DNA from: Vandiemenella viatica | Taxonomy: Eukaryota; Arthropoda; Insecta; Orthoptera; Morabidae | Length of the DNA stretch: 64,000 nt | NCBI GenBank assembly: GCA_031002005.1 | Contig: CM061921.1 | Span: 130,308,036 to 130,372,035 of the forward strand | Direction: 5' to 3' | Shown here: piece by piece, positions 47,234 to 59,133 of the stretch | How the letters are laid out: the number at the start of each line of letters is the position of its first letter | Position numbering within the stretch: position 1 is the first letter of the stretch | Translations under genes and position numbers: made by a program | Notes under the pieces: model-generated | Databases searched by the model: none | What the model was told of the DNA's origin: nothing | The model's input: the letters and a program-made list of their open reading frames with translations, nothing else

Positions 47234-47789
47234 CCCCGACCACAGTATACTACAACCTTATGTTAGAAGGGTTATAAGTCCTCATCGTTGAGCCGAAAAG
47301 TTGCTACTTTTCAGTATAGGTACACTGAAATGTTAATTTACAGTACACTTTTACTTCAAAGGATTGAATTGTGCATGCGCAAAAATTGTTTCCGGTTTAC
47401 GCGAGCTTTTGAGGACTTTCGGTGCTAAAGCCGTTTACAGCCCATTTAGCCTATGGCTGAACGCGGCCCTAGCTTGCCCGCTCTGTAAAGTAGGATATGG
47501 GGCGATTTGTGACAGTTCTGACGGCAGAGTGCAATACATGTACAGGCACAAGTGTTTCTGAGCACACTGTTCAGCACACATTGATGAACGTGGCATTCCT
47601 CCTACGTGTACCTATGTTGACCAAATGACGTCATCAATTACGAATGCAGCAGACACGAGATCATCAAGATTGGACCGTTGATCAATGGAACCATGTCGCC
47701 TGGTCGAATGAATCACGTTTTCTTCTTACACCAGGTCGCTGGTCGTGTCCTGATACGCCGTCTCCCTGGCAAATTGCGAAGTGTGGCTA

Positions 47790-48640
47790 TAAAATAACGA
47801 GACTATAACAGTAAAAAAAAATTGTTTTGAATTTATACGCACCTAGTTATTATCACCTTCAATACACGCCCCTCCTCTACAACGTTCCATAAGAATTTCC
47901 CATTGTTTGAAACAGTGCTGCAAGTCTTCTTCAGTGAGCTCCTTCATGATGCGTCTTCAATGGACTGAAATCTTGTTCCTTTTATTGCAGATTTGATCTT
48001 GGGAAACAGATAAAAGTAATATGGTGCAAGGTCAGGCGAATAAGGTGGATGGTCTAACTCTAACGCAGGGACGATGTACTTCACTTGAAATATCTTCATA
48101 GACAATGCAGAATGAGTAGGTGCATTGTCTTGATGAAGAACTCATGACTTCTTCTTTCACAATTTGGGTCGTTCTCTATTTTTTCATGGAGTTGAGCAAG
48201 AATCTCAAGGTTAGATAACTGGCGGTCATATCGAATCAGATTACCGACTTTTTCAATATTTTCATCCGTTTTTGATGTGGAAGGATGATTGGGGCTTGAA
48301 TCATCTTCAACTTCTCGGCCAGCTTTAAAATGCTTAAGCCACTCAAAAACTCTCGCACGTGATAAACATTCTCTGTTTTTTGATAAAATATGATTTTCAG
48401 CAGCGTTTTTCCCAAGTTTCATGTGAACTTTCACGAAAATTCGTTGCTCTATTATCATTTTTTTCCGGCAAAAACAAAACAACAGCTCTTATACAAATGA
48501 AGTACACGGCCAGACTGATTTGTTTACAGACACGGGAGGTGCTACATTCGAGAGAGAAGGCTTCACACTACTCAGCTGTCAGTCGTTAGCCTTTGGAACG
48601 TGTGTAATACTACTGTAGAAACATCAGTCTCGTTATAATA
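47790..48640 (-). mobile_element. Internally deleted mariner element, innermost in the Tc1-like host
   Basis: TA (47788-47789 and 48641-48642) and the inverted ends taNNataacgagact mark the element. The minus-strand piece from 48482 encodes the helix-turn-helix region: KLGKNAAENH, ECLSRARVFEWLKHFKAGRE, STSKTDENIEKV. After ENDPNC the reading jumps, in another frame, to HQDNAPTHSAL and then HPPYSPDLAPYYFYLF. The region holding the first catalytic Asp is thus deleted. The second Asp (HQDNA) is kept. The third is Tyr (APYYF where mariners have APxDF). It cannot encode an active enzyme. Confidence 0.85.
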
Positions 48641-49179
48641 TAGCCACAACTCGTACACATCGCGCCGTAGACGCAGTCCAGTCTGGGCAGTATTATGTTA
48701 TATGAGATGTTCTCCTGAGCTTCCATGAGACCTGTAGAAGTGACAGAAGGCACCATGGAAGCTGTGGACCACCTGCACCCCTTCATGTTTCTTGTCTTCC
48801 ACGACGGCAATGGCATCTTCCAACAGGAGAACTGTCCATGTCGCAAGGCCAGAATAGTGCTGCAGAGGATGAGGTGCATGACAGTGAACTCACGTTGATG
48901 TCTTGGCCTCCAAATTCACCTGATATCTACTCAATAGAACACATCTGATCTGGGAAGTTATTGGGCGACAGTTCCGCGCTCGCAATTTAAGGTAACTGCG
49001 GCATGACTTGTGCATAGTAATCTGGTGCCAGATACATCCAGAATCCTAACAAGGCTTGTCGAATCCATGCCACGCTGAATCGCTCCTTTATTGCGTTCCA
49101 GAGGTGAAAACTTTTAAAATAACAAAAAGCCTAAAACTGACCAAAAATTACTATAGAATGTCTTAATGATTTTATCTAT

Positions 49180-50410
49180 GTAAACCCATTTTAATTGTCT
49201 TTTCCATAAATAAGGCCTAGTTTCCACAAATTACTGTCTTGTCACAGTTTAGAGGTAGAACTTTGATTGTTTGCAGATGACATAATGTTTTGTACTAGTC
49301 CTGAAACAGGAAAGGGTTGTGAACAGCTACAGGGAGATCTGAGAAGTTTAACTATATGTGTAGGTCAATGTGAAATGAAAATAAATGACGAAAACAACTT
49401 AGTAGGTACAGAGATACAAAAACAAAGGTTCGTTTTGTGCGTATCAGGTGGAAGAAGAGTTTCTTGATAAAGACATGAAGTGTAAATATAGTGGTATAAC
49501 ATTTTGTAATAAACTCAACTGGGTCAAGCACATTGAGTAGATGGTAGGAAGAGGTTTCAAAATCTGGCATATACTGGAGAGGGCAATGAGAAGATATACC
49601 AGGGAAGTGAGGAGCTGGGATACAGAATATTTTTAAACCTTTGGTTTAGTGCAGTTGGGCAGTATGGGATCCACATTATGAGTATCAAACATGATAGGTG
49701 GAGGCATTGCAAAGGAAGGCAGCTAGAATTGTTTGTAGAAATTTCTGTGTAACGTACTCAGTAAGTGATATTATAAAGGAGTTGGGTTTGGAGTCATTTG
49801 AAGACAGAAAGATAGGAGAGAATGGTTTCAAAGGGTATGAGGCATATATGGGGAATGAGCTCTGTTAGAAGAATTGGGAGCAGTATAGGGAAAGAAAGAA
49901 ATGACTATGACCAAAAATTAGCAGATAAGACAAAACCACAAGCAAATCAGCCATACTTCAACTAGGACTACAAAGAAAGCATTTAGAAATCCTAGGAGTA
50001 TCAAGACTAAAATGGTTTGGTCACATGATGAGAATGCTGCCAAATAAACTATCTAAGGCATATTTTGAAAAATCAGTTACTGGCAAAAAACCTAGAGGAA
50101 GGCCACAAAATAATCTTATTCGAGCCAAAGTATCAGTTCAAACTGGCAAATATGAAGCTTTATGGGACTCTAATAATTAAAAACTAATTATGAGTGTAGT
50201 AATAAATAATGCTGTCTATAGGTATGGTACGAAATCAATACTACAAAATGCCATAGTGACATCAGATGTTTGTGGAAATTACCACATGGTCCATTCAGCA
50301 ACTGAAATGGTAAGGGAGGTGGGCTAAGAATCAAAGCAGAATAGGAAATAGATAAAGAGGTAGTTGGCATGTGTACGAGGACACGGTAAATATTGAGTAT
50401 GATTGAGGAG
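49180..50410 (+). mobile_element. CR1-like LINE fragment, plus strand
   Basis: LFADDIMFCTSP (49267-49305), GDLRSLTICVGQCEMKIND, LNWVKHIE, VGRGFKIWH and later RCLWKLPHGP are encoded in several frames. The polymerase FADD motif is intact but the gene is broken. Confidence 0.7.
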
Positions 50411-50415
50411 CAACT

Positions 50416-50663
50416 AGTGGTGGATCTAGGAATTTTTCCAAACTCGGGCAAAAACTATGAGACTGCCGCCCCTTCCAACAGCCAACATTAATTTGGCACC
50501 CCTATCATTACCACCCTGAGGATCGTCACCCTAATTGTCGCAACCCTGGGAATAATAATGGAAAGAAGGAAAAAAATAATGTCACCTTGACATGATTTGC
50601 TGCCCGCTGAAGTTGCCACCTGGGGCAAGCGCCATAGTTTGCTCTTCCCCCTCTTAGATCTGG
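50416..50663. mobile_element. Possible hAT-type MITE
   Basis: The start TAGTGGTGGATCTAGG resembles a common hAT terminus and is partly inverse to cttagatctggcac near 50650. Flanks ggagcaac and ggtagcaac resemble a duplication with one indel. Confidence 0.4.
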
Positions 50664-51129
50664 CACGGGTAGCAACACATGGAAGGGAAGGAAGAGCCAT
50701 GACAATAAATTGGAGTAAATTTCAGGCATTAGGCATTATTGAAGTTTTCCAATATAGGTAGATGAGTTGGGGACTGGAGCCATTTACTTAGTAGATGAAC
50801 AGTATACACAGATTGTAACTGATTTTAAAGTAAAAATGTGAATGAATTGTGAGTGGGAGTGTAGTGAAATCCACACTAGGAGGTAAGATTTGCCACACTT
50901 AATTAATAATAATAACTGTGTATCAATGTTGCTCCCATCTAACTTTATAAACAGTTAAGTTATATCCTATAAATTTTCTACACTTGATCTTTTTTTTATA
51001 TACAGTTTCATGGAATTCCTTTCAATATTTCAGTTGTTTTGTACAATTGCTTGTTTTAAGAATTGTTACAATGAGAGACTTCAAAACAGCAACAAGTAAC
51101 ATGCGTTCAGCAAAAACAGTCTCCAAAAT
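50664..51129. other. Anonymous intronic DNA
   Basis: No gene or repeat recognised between the LINE/MITE area and the minus-strand exon-like blocks. Confidence 0.4.
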
Positions 51130-51626
51130 AAGCTAACCTACTCTAGAACTAATGGCATTCATAAAATGCTGTACATTCAGAATTTCATCATATATTGCCA
51201 AACAAGTAAGAGTGAATGCACAATTAGCTAAGTTATGATTCAATGCTGACAAAGATGAACGGTATTTCTGATCTACTGTTTTTTCAACAATATAAATGGA
51301 ACAGAATCTATGGGACCATTCCAGCATCTAGCTGTCACACAAACTATTGTACCAAATATTGATTGTGTGGCTATGATGCCAGATACTCACTGATAAATTA
51401 CACCCATTTCTCTTCCAACAATGCTGACAATTTGAAATGTAATTCACCAGACAAATATTGTTTGGATCCACCAAAAGAGGTATGCTAAGCCAGTATCTCA
51501 GATGTAGCACAGATAGTACCTTTACATTGTGTGACCACAGCATACAAAGCAAGCTCTTCCAGAGGTAAAGGTCTGGTAAGAACCTGTAAAAGTTCCATTT
51601 GGTATTAGAAATCAAATCGTGGACTA

Positions 51627-52893
51627 CGAGGGTGGTCTGAAAAGTTTCTGACCTAACAAAGATACAAGATTTTTTTACTGGTTTTTTTTTTAAATATAGT
51701 CTCCTTATAACTCTACACACTTCTCCCAGGGATGCTCCCATCTCTGTAACCCGTCCAAATAGTACTCGGTGTTTTTATCTGCAAAATAATTGTTCACGAA
51801 GGTGATTGCCTCTTCATTTGATGAAAATCACTGTCCTCCGAGCGCAATTTTTAGATGAAGAAACAAAAAGAAGTCGCTTGGGGCTAGATCTGGTGAGTAA
51901 AGTGGATGGTCAAGCAGTTCAAACTGTAATTCATGAATTTTCGCCACGGCAACCGCTGAGGTTGGTGAAACAGGATTTTCTTTTTCTGCAAATGTTGCCG
52001 TTTTTCCACAAGTTCTGCCTTCAGCTTGTCAAGTAATGATGCGTAGTATGCTCCTGTAATGGTTTTTCCTTTTTGAAGGTAATCGATTAAAATGACTCCA
52101 TGACTATCCCAAAAAACAGTCCCCAGCACTTTCCCAGCCGAAAAAACAGTTTTTGCTTTTTTTGGAGCCGGGTTCCCCCTTTGCAGTCCACTATTTGGAC
52201 TGTATTTTTGTTTTGGGCTTATAATGGTGTATCCAAGTTTCATCTACAGTAATTAATCGGCACCAAAACTCGGATTTATTGCGCCTATACTGCGCCAACA
52301 GAGCGTTGGAAATGTTCATTCGAACACGTTTCTGGTCTAATGTGAGCAAACGCGGCAACCAACGTGCGGACAGCTTTCTCATACCTAAATGTTGATTTAA
52401 TATGTAACAAATAGATTCTTTTGAAATGTTCATAACCTCTGCTATCTGTCTCACTTTAATTCGGTGGTCATCTAGCACCAATTGGAGAACTTTGGCGATG
52501 TTTTCGTTGGTAGTTGCAGTTTTGTGACGTCCCAAACGTTCATCGTCTCCCAAGCTCTTATGGCCACATTTAAATTCAGCTGCCCAAAATTTCACTGTGG
52601 TAAATGATGGTGCAGAGTTCCCATACACAGAATCCAACTCATCTTTGATTTGCGTAGTCGTATTGCCTTTCAAAAACAAATATTTAATGACTGCTCGATA
52701 CTTGATTTTGTCCATTTTCACAAAAACACTCACATCAACTCACTCAAAAGACTGTTACATAACAACTGCGCGTCCAAAATGGCTGAAACTTTGGTGAGTA
52801 ACTGTCAACAGATAAACAACGAAATTCACTAGCTTTTATTTACGTGTGCTGCCATCTTCACGTTGAGGTTGGAAACTTTTCAGACCACCCTCG
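51627..52893 (-). mobile_element. Full-length mariner transposon with intact TIRs
   Basis: 1,267 bp with TA at 51625-51626 and 52894-52895. Ends CGAGGGTGGTCTGAAAAGTT and aacttttcagaccaccctcg match over about 20 bp. The transposase lies on the minus strand. The length equals that of a complete mariner, so the copy is full length apart from small changes. Confidence 0.95.
51685..52733 (-). pseudogene. Mariner transposase, disabled (DD34D with second Asp deleted)
   Basis: The first frame (52733-52191) is intact: FTTVKFWAAEF, DDERLGRHKTATTNENI, RQIAEVMNISKESICYIL, LGMRKLSARWLPRLL and the first catalytic motif VDETWIHHY. A TAG then replaces the Gln of the QWT motif, and one extra C in GAACCCGGC shifts the frame. 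The second frame carries KTVFSAGKVLGTVFWD and ends at KKILFHQ. About 17 bp coding for the following DNAPAH, including the second catalytic Asp, are deleted. The third motif SPDLAPSDFF is intact in a third frame, and a TGA (probably from CGA) follows GGQ. The best start is the ATG at 52715 (MDKIKYRAV), with an upstream in-frame ATG at 52733. Confidence 0.92.
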
Positions 52894-53069
52894 TATAAGT
52901 TCCAAATTAAGGTGTGATATAACTAAACTACTGTACCACTTATTGATAGTTTACCAAAATGAAAATGTACCACACAAATACCCAACAAATAAATGACCAA
53001 CCCAATTTTTCAGGCTGTCTTGTTCGTTTAAATATAATCTTTGCAGGTGTTCAGCTGGATGGAGTTGTG

Positions 53070-53121
53070 GGAAAAAAAAAAAACAAAAAACAAAAAAAAC
53101 AAAAAAACAAAAAAAAAACAA
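53070..53121. repeat. A-rich (AAAAAC)n-like microsatellite
   Basis: A-runs separated by single C bases. On the minus strand it forms a long T-rich tract ahead of a possible acceptor at 53055. Confidence 0.85.
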
Positions 53122-53799
53122 AATTATCACTTGGCAGCATATATATCCTTAGTCTTATATGAAGCCCACTCCCAAAGTTACTCACCTGGATTCATTCGCA
53201 TTCTGCAGCACAGTATATGCCTGCTTTAATGATTTCACACATGTTGTGACTTCATCTACAACTTCCTATGAAGCATGAGAAGCGTCATTGTCTCATGTGG
53301 CAAGAATCTGGTACATTCTTGACACACATTGGTTATGACATGCTCGTTTAAAATAGAATAACATTTGGTTTCTGTCATAAGATGTTGGAAAGGTTTCCTT
53401 CTGTCAGTATTGGAGTCACAGATTAAAATAAGTTCCCAAAAGATGTGCTGGACCTTAAGCAACAGATTCTGAAAGAACTGAAAGTAAACAGATTGTTAGG
53501 GAAATTGTCACAGAAGTTATAAAGCTAAATAAGAATTAGAAATTAATACTATTAGTAATAAAATACCAAATTAAGACTAAACTTAAACTAAGTTGAAATA
53601 AATTTTATGTAACTTTTGTGAAAAGCTATGATCTTCCATAGTTAAGGTATCAGATACTTCCAGAATTGTGGGGAGAGATAGGTCAACTTGTTACCAGAGT
53701 CAGAAAGAAAAAGCCTAAAAGGTTCTGCTTTCAAAAAATACTCATCAGGTCTACTTCTGCAGAGTCAGTTAAATGCAGGCTACCAGGTCACAAGTTTTT

Positions 53800-54130
53800 T
53801 CAAGCAACATGATACCATTTTTTAACAGGACAATGCTTGTCCACACATGACACGTGCCTCTATGAACTGTCTGCATGATGCTAAGGTATTGCCGTGCCCA
53901 GCAAGATCCGCAGATCTGTCTCCAATAGAACATATGTGGGACCAGCTTGGTCGTCAGCTCCATCCCAGTGACGGTATCCAAGATATCATGGACTAGATGC
54001 AACAGTTATGAGTCAGCTTGCCTCGGGAGAGGATACAATAGCTGTATGACACCCTTCCAAACCAAATCAGTGCATGCGTCCAGGCCAGAGGGGGGCAATG
54101 TCATACCCTATAAGTGGGCTCATACTGCCA
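53800..54130 (+). mobile_element. Tc1-like transposase C-terminal fragment
   Basis: FQQDNACPHMTRASMNCLHD and then CPARSADLSPIEHMWDQLGR are encoded in one frame around 53815-53960, followed by a stop and the decayed end with RPGQRGAMSY. QDNA carries the second catalytic Asp and SPIEH the third residue Glu, so this is a DD34E enzyme. Other parts are missing. Confidence 0.8.
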
Positions 54131-54329
54131 AGTTCTTTGAAAATTTTACTCAATTTTGTAATCACTGAAAAAACATCACACACCCATTCAAACTGTGAAA
54201 TTTCATTCTGTCTTCTCCTCCTCTTCTAAGTGCTTCACTTTTTTTTTTTTTTTTTCAGGCAGCATAAACCCTAAATATATTATCACGGAACTAAGAAAGT
54301 TAAAAAAGTTTAAGGAGGGATTGGTGTAG

Positions 54330-54800
54330 ATGATATTAATACAGATGTAATAAAGATAGCAGGATACAACATTGTATATTACAATGTAATATTTTTCAAA
54401 TAGAGGCTGGAGACATAATGCTTTAATACCACAGAACTGCAAAAGTGCCATAGTAGTACCAGTCTATAAAGAATGTGAGATAAACAGGATTGAAAATTAC
54501 AGAAGAAATACTTTCCTATCAGTGGTAGGTAAGTTGATACAAAGATTGGTATACAACTACATCAGAAATTTCTTTGAAAGAAGGAACTGCTTTGAAAAAT
54601 GGCAACATGGACATTCATGTGAATCTCACTTAGTGGTCTATATGCAAGTTGATAATGTAGCAATAGAATTCTGCAAGACATTTGAAAGTTGATGATAACG
54701 TAGTGGTAAATAAGGAACAAATTATTGGAATAGACGAGGAATCCTTGAAAGGTAGAAACCAAAGGGTAGGAAATGGAATACCAAATATGTGTAAAAAGAA
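54330..54800 (+). mobile_element. CR1-like LINE reverse-transcriptase fragment
   Basis: In shifting frames the plus strand reads ENYRRNTFLSVVGKLIQRLV, YNYIRNFFERRNCFEKWQHG and CESHL, the fingers region of a CR1-type RT (RPISL...GKL...GFR). No ends were located. Confidence 0.6.
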
Positions 54801-54809
54801 CAGGAGTGC

Positions 54810-55221
54810 CACATGTTAGTGTGTTCGGTCATTGTTTTTTATTTATTTATTACTCTCATCCCATTAATCCCTGATGAGGAAAAACCTCTGGGATGTGGAA
54901 CATATCATGGTTAATATATATACATTCAATATGACTAACAATAATGGTGGAAAAAATACTGCATATTACAAACAAAGACAAATTAAAGTAAAAGAAAATA
55001 TAGTTATCAATTGTAATAATTGTTACAAACTCTTTTCTATTTTTATGAAGTTTATTATACAGAAGTGTCCTAGAAGAATTAAGTCTCCCCTTTGTACTAA
55101 TGACAGTGATCGTTGTGTTTTGTACAAGTCATTTTTTGGTTCTTATATTGAAAATGTGTACTGTGAATTATATATAAACAAGCTAAAATGTTCTAATGCA
55201 AAGCACAAGAGAGACTATATA
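54810..55221. other. Anonymous intronic DNA with a 116-codon open frame
   Basis: The plus-strand frame 54874-55221 is Lys/Asn/Tyr-rich with several Cys, but has no motif I recognise. It stops exactly at the edge of the next transposon. Confidence 0.3.
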
Positions 55222-56349
55222 TAGGGTTATTCTAAATAAATTGTAAAAAATTAAGATCTATTTACAAAGAAAGTATAAGTCCTAGTGAATTAAGTGATAC
55301 AACATCAAATTCAGAAGAACTTCAAGTTTTGTCTGCAAGTGTTCTGTATGGGTTCCTTTTAACACAAGGCAGATATAACACCTGTAAGCAATTTGTCCCA
55401 AATTTCATGAATCATATCACCACCTATATAGTTGCAACTGCTTCTGTTATTTGGAGGCAGAGGTTGTTTAGATTTTCTGTAAGAGGTGTAACAAACACTT
55501 TATCCTTAATGTAACCCTGTAAAGAACAGTCCAATGGTGTCAGGTCAGGTGACTGTATCAACCAGGCCACCGTTCTACTATTCCCAATCCTAGTAAGCAG
55601 TAACTCTGTTGGAGAAATATGGAGGTGCACGATCTTGTTGAAAAATAAAATCCTGATCCATATCATCCTGAATTTGTGGCATTAGATAGTTTTCCAGCAT
55701 GTCCAGATATGAAATTCCAGTTATAGTTTACTCAAAAAAATAGAACGGTCCATACACCTCGACAGAACTTGGTGCACAAAATATTTTTACCTTTGCGGAA
55801 TTCCTTGCATGTTCCACAACCTCACGGGGGTTTACAGATCCCCATATTCTAACATTGTGTTGATTTGCCTTGCCATTTGTGTGGAATGTAGCCCCACGAT
55901 TAAAAGCAATTTTATTAAGAAAGTTTTTATCAGTATCCATTCTGTCAAACATACCTACACAAAAAACCTATCTACTTTGTTTACCACTGTCACTCAAAGC
56001 TTGCAATAATTGCAATCTGTGAGGCTTAAATTTCAGATATATCCTTAAGATCCTCCAATCTGCAATTCTAAGCTGGAACTATTTCTTCAGACTGTGGACA
56101 TAGTTCTGACACACTGGTTCGATGTGTACTTCTGAAGATCATGGGCAAACTTGACCTTGGTTCCAATGCACCACACAACCAGTTTCAAGAAGACAATTGT
56201 ACCAAGCAGTAATAGTCAGCCTTTTAGGTAGTTCCTTATAATATTTGTTCCTGATTTTTATTTGAGCAGCAGTGGTTGACTGTGATTCATGAAACTAGGC
56301 TGTAGCCTAGCAGCCTGCACCACAAAGGGGCCTGCACCACATCCCCCCC

Positions 56350-58175
56350 CCCACAAAATAATAATAATAATAATGTATGCTTGAAATCAACACAAAGGCC
56401 AATTGTGACATTCTGAAGCAGTTCTTTGAGAAGCTGTGCAACTGTGAATCACCCACAGAGAAACTCCATTTCCAGATACCCTCCCCAAACCACGACTCAG
56501 TTCCAACAACACTGGGTGAGATCCAAAATATTATACTTCAGTTGAAAAATAACAAAGCACCAGGGGAAGATGGAGTAATAGGCGAGATGCTCAAGATCGG
56601 GGGTTAACTACTGACTGACTGGTGCAGGCTGTTATTTCAAATATATGGGAGACCGAAGTCATACCTGCAGATTGGAAAATTGCATTAATTCACATGCTAC
56701 ATAAAAAAGGAGACAGGACAGACCCAAACAATTTTTGAGGGATTTCACTTCTGCCAGTCGCTTATAAAGTACTTTCTTGTGTCCTTCGGTCAAGGTTGGA
56801 GAAGCAGACAGAACACAAGATTGGTGAATACCAAGCAGGATTCTGACCACTCTGATCATGCACAGAACAGATCTAGAACCTAAAAATGATACTCCAACAT
56901 CATCAGTCAATCCGCAGAGTGGTAACTTTTGTAGACTTTAAGAAAGCATATGATTCGATTGACTGCACTACGCTGTTCAATATACTACATGAACATGGAG
57001 TAGATAATAAAATAACTATTTTAATTCAACAAACTTTGACAAATACAAGTTCAAAAGTGAAATTTATGGGCAAAATCTCTCAATCTTTTGAAATTAAAAC
57101 TGGTGTAATACAAGGGGATGGGTTATCACCACCCCTGTTCAACTTTGTACTAGACAAGATCATTAGCATATGGAAAAAGAAATATCTGGAAAATATATGG
57201 GAACAAAGGATAAACGAACCAACATAAAATGCCTTGCTTTTGCGGATGATCTAACAGTAATTACACGAACTGTTGAGGAAGCCAAACATGCTGTTGAGAT
57301 GCTTCATGAGATAGCTATCAAAACCGGCCTCCAAATCTCTTATGAGAAAACGCAATATATGGACTCCAAAAGCACCAACCTGAAGACACTATCAAACAAG
57401 TTAAACACTTTAAGTACTTAGGAGAAATTATTGGTAATACTGGAACTGAGAAAGATGCCCACAAAAACCGCGCTGAAAAACTGCAAAAATCATATGCATA
57501 CTTGGAATATGTACAATAAGAAATCACTTTCCACCAAACTTTCCAAAGCCAAACTCCATCAAACTCTAAACCGTCATTCTTCCAGGAGCACTATATGTGT
57601 CAAAGACATCATAATTAATGTTAAATGTCAAAGGAATAGAAAAAATTTGTAGAAAGACAGATACTGAGAAAAATGTTTGGCCCCAAAATCCAAGATGGCA
57701 TCTGGATGCGCAAAAGCTGAGAAGAACTGTATTCACTGACCAAAAGATTCACCTCACTCGCACAGAAAAGATGCATGAAATTTTATGGACATCTAGCACA
57801 AATGGATGACTCACGACTTACAAAGAAAAGTTTCCACATCGTCAACAGTCCCCGACAAAACAAAGTACGCTGGTTTGTATAAACCCAGAAGGACCTTGCA
57901 GAAGCCAGCCTTGACCCACTGACATCCACACGCACTAAACATAGACAATTGATTACCTGACATAAATTTGCCCCTAAGAGCCCTACATCAAAAAATCTGA
58001 AATGCATGGACACAAGAGAGACGTCAAGCCCACAGCGAAAGGATGAGGAGGTTTTGGGAAAATAAGAATAATAGCAAGAAGAATAGCAAGAAGAATAAGA
58101 AGTACAATGCAAATTAATGGTTCCAAGCACTCCTTATTGGGCTAAACGATATAATAATAATAAAAAAAATATTAA
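56350..58175 (+). mobile_element. RTE-like LINE, 5'-truncated, inside hAT copy 2
   Basis: Plus-strand RT pieces: LKNNKAPGEDGVIGEML (about 56545-56595), VDFKKAYDSIDCTTLFNIL, GVIQGDGLSPPLFNFVLDKI and AFADDLTVITRTVEE (57236-57280). C-terminal pieces resemble the DSRLTKKSFHIV and RKDEEVLGK region at 57810-58060. The 3' end is gggctaaacgatataataataataa, here gctaaacgat followed by (TAA)n, typical of RTE-like tails. hAT sequence resumes at about 58200. Confidence 0.8.
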
Positions 58176-59133
58176 TCAAACATGTGCAAAGAAAGTAATC
58201 TGTTTCTGAAATGTTTTTAGCACCAAAAGTCCTGAAATGCTCATGAAAACCGAAAACAATGTTCGCACTTGTGCAGTTCAATCCTTTGATCTTTGGGTGG
58301 ACTGAAAATAACATTTCAGTGCACATATACTGAAAAGTAACAGCTCAATGATAGGACGTATAACCGTTGTAATATAAGGTTGCAGTATACTGTGGTGTGG
58401 GGTATGAATGCAGATTGATGTCACTGTAGTACACCTGCAATATGAACTAAAATTCCCTAGCCTTCATGTCTGGAAGGTTAGGTATCATAAATTCATTGTA
58501 TACGATGTAAACATTGAGTAGCAGTGGGAAGTTCAAGTCTTAATGTTTTGTCTGAAAGCACGAATTTAAAAAATAAATTATATTTGTTTATGATTGTAAT
58601 ATGTGTATTAAGAATTAAATGTTAATTCTATTTTTAAATAGGTTTTATTTAATTTATTGTTTTTAACAGTTTAGTCACTGTCTTCTGTTGAAATGCGTTA
58701 TGTTTTTAATCTTTCTCTATTGCGTGCTTTGGCTATCTTAACCATCTTTTATCGTTTATTTTAACTTAATATGTAGGCCTACTCTTTCATATTGTTATTA
58801 AAACTGTTGAGTTTGTAATTCTGCATGCATTTGCTGAGAGGATGTTTTGTTGCAACAATACAATTAAAATAGGCAGCAACTTATATACCAATCATCAGTC
58901 GCAGAATTGAACTTGCAAGCATTGCTTGCTAACCTCATTCACTTCAGTCAGAAATGGTACAGAAAACAAGTTTTGAACTTTTGATTCATCAGTTAGTTAT
59001 CCTCGTATATTTTTACTTTCATTAAATTATCAAATATTTTGCATTAAAAGATTGATTAATTTAATAATAAGTAATCAAGATATATATATATATAATAACA
59101 ATGAGCAGGAAAAAGCTTTAAGGCAATAAAACT

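Larger units (their letters stand above)
45717..47471. mobile_element. Non-autonomous hAT-type element, copy 1, in the Tc1-like transposase
   Basis: GCTTGCCC is duplicated exactly at 45709-45716 and 47472-47479. The ends CAGGACCACATTTAG and ttcagc...gcggcccta are inverse apart from transitions. An inverted copy of nearly the whole body lies at 58200-59090, which proves a dispersed family. No transposase domain is visible. It contains the 46555-47233 insertion. Confidence 0.82.
44810..49110 (+). mobile_element. Decayed Tc1-like transposon acting as host of a multi-level insertion nest
   Basis: The left TIR starts CACTGATGAGCCAAAACATT after a TA. Transposase pieces appear in order on the plus strand. 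DFDKQQIVMAWCLGKSISE and TARLFAV lie at 45520-45600, GGPPPLITECRNRRLA just before 45717, LTAECNTCTGTSVSEHT at 47510-47570, and WTVDQWNHVAWSNESRFLL at about 47675-47730. QSGQYYVI at about 48680, and the C-terminal part with SPDIYSIEH-like sequence at 48910-48950, complete it. Four insertions separate these pieces. The right TIR was not found, so the 3' boundary is approximate. Confidence 0.8.
51130..53477 (-). pseudogene. Exon-like minus-strand blocks of an unidentified, decaying gene, interrupted by a mariner
   Basis: From 53477 leftward, after a pyrimidine-rich acceptor (tttactttcag), the minus strand encodes about 97 codons containing NLLLKVQHIFWELILICDSN, CYSILNEHVITNVCQ and, after one frameshift, EVVDEVTTCVKSLKQAYTVL. 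It ends at a textbook donor CAG|GTGAGT (53186/53185). A T-rich tract and cag at 53055 precede a block encoding EHLQRLYLNEQDSLKNWVGH. Beyond the mariner, LTRPLPLEELALYAVVTQC and, with several in-frame stops, NQYLVQ and SRSEIPFIFVSIES follow. The stops fall where Gln or Arg codons would be expected after C-to-T change. I do not recognise the protein. It could be a duplicated host-gene fragment or coding DNA of an unknown element. Confidence 0.35.

Noticed and set aside
54874..55221. 116-codon frame as a gene
   Set aside because: Its composition is that of AT-rich non-coding DNA. It has no motif and ends by running into the adjacent transposon terminus.
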